Source: CAYRML01 sp050942825
Lineage (GTDB): Bacteria > Bacillota > Dehalobacteriia > UBA4068
DNA: 42,393 nt
Assembly: GCA_050942825.1 (NCBI GenBank)
Contig: JBMNOA010000012.1
Location: forward strand, 1-42,393
Direction: 5' to 3'
Of this stretch, positions 39,522-42,393 are shown one piece after another. Position numbers and translations under genes: made by a program. Under the pieces are notes generated by a model. The model saw only the letters and a list, made by a program, of their open reading frames with translations. It searched no databases and was not told where the DNA came from. Each line of letters begins with the position of its first letter. The first letter of the stretch is position 1.

Positions 39522-40179
39522 GTTTATCGTAATTTTCTATTTTAATTACTCCCCTTTGAAGGGAAACAATACCATCGGTGGATAAATGTTTTAACAATCT
39601 GGTTATAACTTCTCTGGCGGTGCCCAGATTATTAGCGATAAATTCATGTGTGACCCTGATTTCATTGGAATCTCCCAGATTCATATGGTCTATTAAAAAG
39701 TTTGCCAGTCTTGCTACGGCCCGACCAAAAACAAATTGCTCAAAGACCCACATAACATCGGAAAATCGAGAGGATATCAGCTCTAAAGCGAAATTGTTAA
39801 CAGCAATATTGGATTCTTTGATGATGTTGAAGCAGCTTATAGGAATTACATATACTTTGCTGGGTTTTTCTACTTCTATCTGAATATCGAAATTGATATT
39901 TTTGATCACACAGGAAGCGGAAAAAATACAAATATCTCTATCCATCAATCTGAATAAGCTGACTTCTTTACCATTTTCAGAAGTGATAAAAGCTCTAATC
40001 TGACCACTTTCAATAACTATAAGTCCCAGACATTCCCGCTCTTGATTATTTAAATAATCTCCTTTGTAATAGTTTTTTATAAAAGCACAATCCGCTATTG
40101 ATTTTTGTTCATCCGCGGTGAGTATATTCCAAAAACTAAGCTTTTCCGAGAGATTTTTAAGATCATGGTCATTTAACAA
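39505..40179 (-). CDS. Crp/Fnr-family transcription regulator
   Basis: This 224-residue protein has a cyclic-nucleotide-type jelly-roll domain ~15-135 (YYKGDYLNNQ, VIESGQIRAFITSENGKEVSLFRLMDRDICIFSAS) and a long dimer helix. The C-terminal winged helix (~165-224) has the recognition-helix region EFIANNLGTAREVITRLLKHL and a final wing GIVSLQRGVIKI. Three N-terminal cysteines expected in classical Fnr are absent; scattered cysteines (ECLG, DICIF, SCVI) could bind haem or sense redox. The start is placed at TTG 40179, 7 bases after AAGGGGAG, because the frame-opening TTG 21 bases upstream precedes that site. Its promoter and leader contain two 19-base near-repeats. It probably controls the neighbouring sulfur genes. 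Confidence 0.88.
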   Translation of the reverse strand: MLNDHDLKNLSEKLSFWNILTADEQKSIADCAFIKNYYKGDYLNNQERECLGLIVIESGQIRAFITSENGKEVSLFRLMDRDICIFSASCVIKNINFDIQIEVEKPSKVYVIPISCFNIIKESNIAVNNFALELISSRFSDVMWVFEQFVFGRAVARLANFLIDHMNLGDSNEIRVTHEFIANNLGTAREVITRLLKHLSTDGIVSLQRGVIKIENYDKLKKLC

Positions 40180-40202
40180 TATTTTTCTCCCCTTTGCCAA
40201 TT

Positions 40203-40281
40203 ATTTTGACCTTATACCTAATATCAGGCTATACAAGGCATTAGTTATTTTTTGCTGCCATGATTTTGGTCTTACACCAAA
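40203..40281 (-). promoter_or_regulatory. Two 19-base near-repeats in the leader of the Crp/Fnr gene
   Basis: Minus-strand copies lie at 40281-40263 (a dyad, TTTGGT-GTAAG-ACCAAA, then AT) and 40221-40203 (TTAGGTATAAGGTCAAAAT). They match at 15 of 19 bases and are exactly 60 bp apart. Both are downstream of the predicted start site, so they could be autoregulatory operators or RNA hairpin elements. Confidence 0.45.
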
Positions 40282-40302
40282 GGAGCTTTTATCTATAAAC
40301 GT

Positions 40303-40330
40303 ATTATATCCTATTATATATCTTTTTCAA
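40303..40330 (-). promoter_or_regulatory. Promoter of the Crp/Fnr gene
   Basis: Minus-strand TTGAAA (40330-40325) and TATAAT (40308-40303) lie 16 bp apart. The start near 40296 leaves a leader of about 117 bases. Confidence 0.7.
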
Positions 40331-40383
40331 GCATGATTTATGTATTGATTTATGCTTTAAATAAGCCTGTCTAATATGCAATA

Positions 40384-40412
40384 TTGATAATCCTTATTTA
40401 TTAGGCTATAAT
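40384..40412 (+). promoter_or_regulatory. Promoter of the MazG-like gene
   Basis: TTGATA (40384-40389) and TATAAT (40407-40412) lie 17 bp apart. The start codon is about 45 bases further on. Confidence 0.75.
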
Positions 40413-40457
40413 GAATTCATAATTAGAATAATGGTATTTAATAAAGGAGGCGAAATT

Positions 40458-40778
40458 ATGCGCAAAGTGATTTGTAATAAGCTGGTTAGGGATAAAGTGC
40501 CCGAAATCCTGGCCCAGGAAGGCAAAGAGGCTATTACAGAAGTTTTGCCAGATGAAAAATATATAGAAATGCTCAATGCCAAGCTGGTAGAAGAAGTGGC
40601 TGCATATCTTGCCAAAGGCACGGTGAAAGAGCTTGCCGATATCGGTGAGGTGATGCATGGTATTTTGGCCTATAAGGGTATATCTTTGGAGGAATTCCAA
40701 AAGGCCCGCATGGAAGGCCTGCAAGAAAGAGGAGGATTTAGCAATAAGCTATTTTTGAAAGAAATAATAGAAAAGTAA
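40458..40778 (+). CDS. MazG-like/phosphoribosyl-ATP pyrophosphohydrolase-like house-cleaning protein
   Basis: This 106-residue protein shows KLVRDKVPEIL at the start, EKYIEMLNAKLVEEVAAYLAKG, then ELADIGEVMHGIL and GLQERGGFSNKLFL, the pattern of small all-alpha NTP pyrophosphohydrolases. The acidic residues in KLVEEV and ADIGEV are the expected metal-binding positions. Such proteins remove damaged or excess nucleoside triphosphates; it is not the histidine-pathway HisE, because no his genes are near. The ATG at 40458 is 7 bases after AAAGGAGG. It has its own promoter and terminator. Confidence 0.8.
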   Translation: MRKVICNKLVRDKVPEILAQEGKEAITEVLPDEKYIEMLNAKLVEEVAAYLAKGTVKELADIGEVMHGILAYKGISLEEFQKARMEGLQERGGFSNKLFLKEIIEK

Positions 40779-40790
40779 ATTTTATCTAAT

Positions 40791-40830
40791 AAAGCCTTTG
40801 AGGATAAAAAATCCTGAGGGCTTTTTTTTA
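40791..40830 (+). terminator. Terminator after the MazG-like gene
   Basis: The hairpin is built from AAAGCCTT/AGGGCTTT and AGGAT/ATCCT with one internal mismatch, followed by a run of T. Confidence 0.8.
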
Positions 40831-40918
40831 TTATGACTTTTTTAATGAATTTTTTCAAACATAATATTAATAATAGCTATAAAAACTCGCACATTTTTTT
40901 ATTATGCCTAGCAAAATT

Positions 40919-40948
40919 AGTAAAAAAAACGGTAAAAAATACATGATA
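40919..40948 (+). promoter_or_regulatory. Possible sigma-G (forespore) promoter of the SASP gene
   Basis: AGTAAA (40919-40924) resembles the -35, and CATGATA (40942-40948) fits CATNNTA of the sigma-G -10, with a 17-bp spacer. SASP genes are sigma-G dependent in studied spore formers. The rest of 40831-41016 is AT-rich with no gene seen. Confidence 0.4.
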
Positions 40949-41016
40949 TTACTAAGAATATATTATTTATTAAATGCAAAAAATAAGCGCAGTAAGGAAA
41001 AAGGAGGTGAAAATAA

Positions 41017-41295
41017 ATGAGCAGAAAAAACAACGCACCTGTCGTTTCCGCAGCTTCTAGCGCTCTTGATAGATTCAAAATGGAAATAGCTAGTGAGCTT
41101 GGTATTTCTAACTATGATCAAATTGACAAAGGTCAATTATCTTCCCGTCAAAATGGTTATGTTGGTGGTAATATGACTAAAAAAATGGTAGCCTTTGCTG
41201 AACAAGCTCTGGCACAAGGTCAATCTTCTTCTATTGCTAATGCTTCTCCTACCGTTTCTAGCAGCAGCTCCAGTAGTAATTCTAGCAATTATTAA
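41017..41295 (+). CDS. Alpha/beta-type small acid-soluble spore protein
   Basis: This 92-residue protein carries the family core: ALDRFKMEIASELGI, which contains the GPR cleavage motif (EIASELG), and SSRQNGYVGGNMTKKMVAFAEQ. These proteins saturate spore DNA and protect it from UV and heat; on germination they are cut by GPR to supply amino acids. The final ~25 residues are an unusual Ser/Asn-rich tail (SSSIANASPTVSSS and onward) not part of the usual 60-70-residue family length. The ATG at 41017 follows AAGGAGGTG. It faces the gpr gene across a shared terminator. Confidence 0.93.
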   Translation: MSRKNNAPVVSAASSALDRFKMEIASELGISNYDQIDKGQLSSRQNGYVGGNMTKKMVAFAEQALAQGQSSSIANASPTVSSSSSSSNSSNY

Positions 41296-41313
41296 TTGCC
41301 GAAAAATAAAACA

Positions 41314-41343
41314 AAAAAGCCTCCGCTTTGCGGAGGTTTTTTT
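41314..41343. terminator. Bidirectional terminator between SASP and gpr
   Basis: The CCTCCGC/GCGGAGG stem has a TTT loop and is flanked by an A-run and a T-run. It serves both convergent genes. Confidence 0.85.
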
Positions 41344-41359
41344 AAATTCATTTGCTGAA

Positions 41360-42358
41360 CTAATTCATATAAAGATGATAATTATTTTTATTTACTTTTT
41401 TATGGGCAACTTGTGCTATTGCCGCTGCAATAATTTTAGAAACATCTTTTATCAGTTTGTCAATCTCTTTGGGTGTCACAATTAGAGTTCCTCCAAAAAT
41501 ATCCAGCATTTGTCCGGAGATAGTTTCCAAAGTTTTTTGTTCTATAGGTGGAACATTGGTATATCCTTGTTTTTTCCAAAGTTCTAACAAACCTGTTAAT
41601 GCTTCATAAATAATGACCATGGTGTTTACTACAGTAGGTACTCCAATAGCTATAACCGGTATACCCATAGTGCTTTTATTGATAGGAATTCTTCGGTTGC
41701 CGATCCCTGAGCCCGGATTGATGCCTGTGTCCGATATTTGTATAGTGGTTCCCACCCTTTTGATGCTGGCAGATGCTAGTGAGTCAATGGCAATTATTAC
41801 ATCAGGTTTTACATGTTCCACAACTCCTTTGATTATTTCCGCAGTTTCTATGCCTGTAATACCTAATACTCCGGGAGCTAATGTACAAAGAGGCTGAAGA
41901 TTATCGCAGATTTCGGCATTACATTGAAAGAGATGACGCGTAGCCATGGTATAATCTACCACTCTCGGCCCCAGGGAGTCCGGTGTGGCATGATTATTAC
42001 CTAAACCAATAACCAAGATACCGTTTTGTCTGATCTGTGGTAATAATGGTTGTAAAATTTTGGCTACTACCGCAGAAGCATCAGCTATAACGTCCTTATG
42101 AGCTTCTATACCAGAGAGTTCAATAGTTATATATTGTCCTATTGGTTTACCCATGGTTTTTTCTCCCTGTTCATTTAAGATGCTGATATTAGTAATTTTA
42201 ATATCATTAATTTTTTCCAATTTTTCACTGACGCCGGCTATCTCTTTATTTCTTGCTCCTCTTAATAGACTGTTAGCTTCATCAACCATATCCAGATAAC
42301 TGCTAATGCCATTAACAGGCAAGAGGGTTTTTAAATAGCTTTCATGAGATTCTTTCAA
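41360..42358 (-). CDS. gpr: Germination protease GPR
   Basis: This A25-family protease degrades SASPs early in germination. Conserved motifs are GLGNNHATPDSLGP (~133-146), TRHLFQ, APGVLGITGIETAEIIKGVVEHVKPD, IAIDSLAS (~190), TTIQISDTGINPGSGIGNRR, IPVIAIGVPTVV, and the final LIVTPKEIDKLI. About 332 residues are predicted from TTG 42358, which has AAAGGA 9 bases upstream. A GTG at 42376 has no ribosome site, and 17 bases remain to the window edge. GPR is made as an inactive tetramer precursor that removes its own N-terminal segment. Here the N-terminus (SSYLDMVDEANSLL) does not show a clear copy of the usual RTDLA(x)E autocleavage motif, so the processing site is uncertain. Confidence 0.95.
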   Translation of the reverse strand: MKESHESYLKTLLPVNGISSYLDMVDEANSLLRGARNKEIAGVSEKLEKINDIKITNISILNEQGEKTMGKPIGQYITIELSGIEAHKDVIADASAVVAKILQPLLPQIRQNGILVIGLGNNHATPDSLGPRVVDYTMATRHLFQCNAEICDNLQPLCTLAPGVLGITGIETAEIIKGVVEHVKPDVIIAIDSLASASIKRVGTTIQISDTGINPGSGIGNRRIPINKSTMGIPVIAIGVPTVVNTMVIIYEALTGLLELWKKQGYTNVPPIEQKTLETISGQMLDIFGGTLIVTPKEIDKLIKDVSKIIAAAIAQVAHKKVNKNNYHLYMN

Positions 42359-42393
42359 TTTTATTAGTCCTTTCACAATAATATTTAAACGAT

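Noticed and set aside
40670..40858. 62-residue minus-strand ORF over the MazG-like gene and its terminator
   Set aside because: It overlaps a well-supported gene and a terminator hairpin and has no ribosome site; treated as a shadow frame.
1..42393. CRISPR arrays, tRNA, rRNA or intact insertion sequences
   Set aside because: No regularly spaced repeats, tRNA-like cloverleaf ends, rRNA segments or transposase frames were recognised on reading both strands.

Overview
The window looks like chromosome from an anaerobic, endospore-forming, low-GC Bacillota, most likely Negativicutes or an anaerobic Clostridia lineage. Spore genes point to this: ytxC-like, yunB, an alpha/beta-type SASP and the germination protease gpr. 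So do Firmicutes-type gene orders (ytxC-thrS, infC-rpmI-rplT, pheST-zapA, mutS2, rpmB-yloU-yloV-recG), near-consensus sigma-A promoters with strong Shine-Dalgarno sites, and oxygen-sensitive enzyme families. The genus cannot be named from the sequence alone. No tRNA, rRNA, CRISPR array or intact insertion sequence was found.

Layout. (1) 1-2165: a decayed prophage edge. It holds a minor head protein (SPP1 gp7-like) with an extra C-terminal domain that looks like a polymorphic-toxin tip, a small acidic ORF that may be its immunity partner, a BC1881-family ORF, a structured-looking leader, and a scaffold gene cut off after about 26 recognisable codons. (2) 2222-17261: information-processing genes, all on +: ytxC, thrS, infC-rpmI-rplT behind an L20-type leader, an rRNA methyltransferase, a tiny YqzL-like ORF, pheS-pheT, zapA, a NIF3-like gene, a large U32 protein and mutS2. 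(3) 17307-21279 on -: a class A penicillin-binding protein and yunB. (4) 21417-24466: DUF3842, CooT, then a three-gene set (DUF39/COG1900, NIL-ferredoxin, UPF0280/COG2122) matching the anaerobic homocysteine-synthesis module described in methanogens. (5) 24504-30511: yebC, rpmB, yloU, yloV/fakA, recG. (6) 30543-33454: a two-gene ATP-driven reductase of the 2-hydroxyacyl-CoA dehydratase/double-cubane superfamily, with the activator fused to the second component. (7) 33509-36188 on -: a DEAD-box helicase, a zinc-ribbon pseudogene and a nitronate monooxygenase/FabK-like flavoprotein. (8) 36691-40179: a four-domain CoA-disulfide/persulfide reductase fusion, a small ferredoxin and a Crp/Fnr regulator. 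(9) 40458-end: a MazG-like pyrophosphohydrolase, then a SASP facing gpr.

How the parts work together. Regions 4, 6 and 8 form a low-potential sulfur and electron-transfer theme: sulfide incorporation into homocysteine, persulfide/CoA-disulfide handling, ferredoxins, and an ATP-gated [4Fe-4S] reductase. The Crp/Fnr gene is a plausible local regulator, because a dyad sits at an activator-type position in the promoter of the persulfide reductase and two 19-base near-repeats exactly 60 bp apart lie in its own leader. The spore genes at both ends (SASP is the substrate and gpr the protease) are a matched storage/degradation pair.

The most unusual items are the phage head protein with its toxin-like tip and adjacent ORF, the fused dehydratase-type reductase, the sulfur/Crp locus, and a zinc-ribbon pseudogene whose two single-base deletions and stop codon can be read directly.
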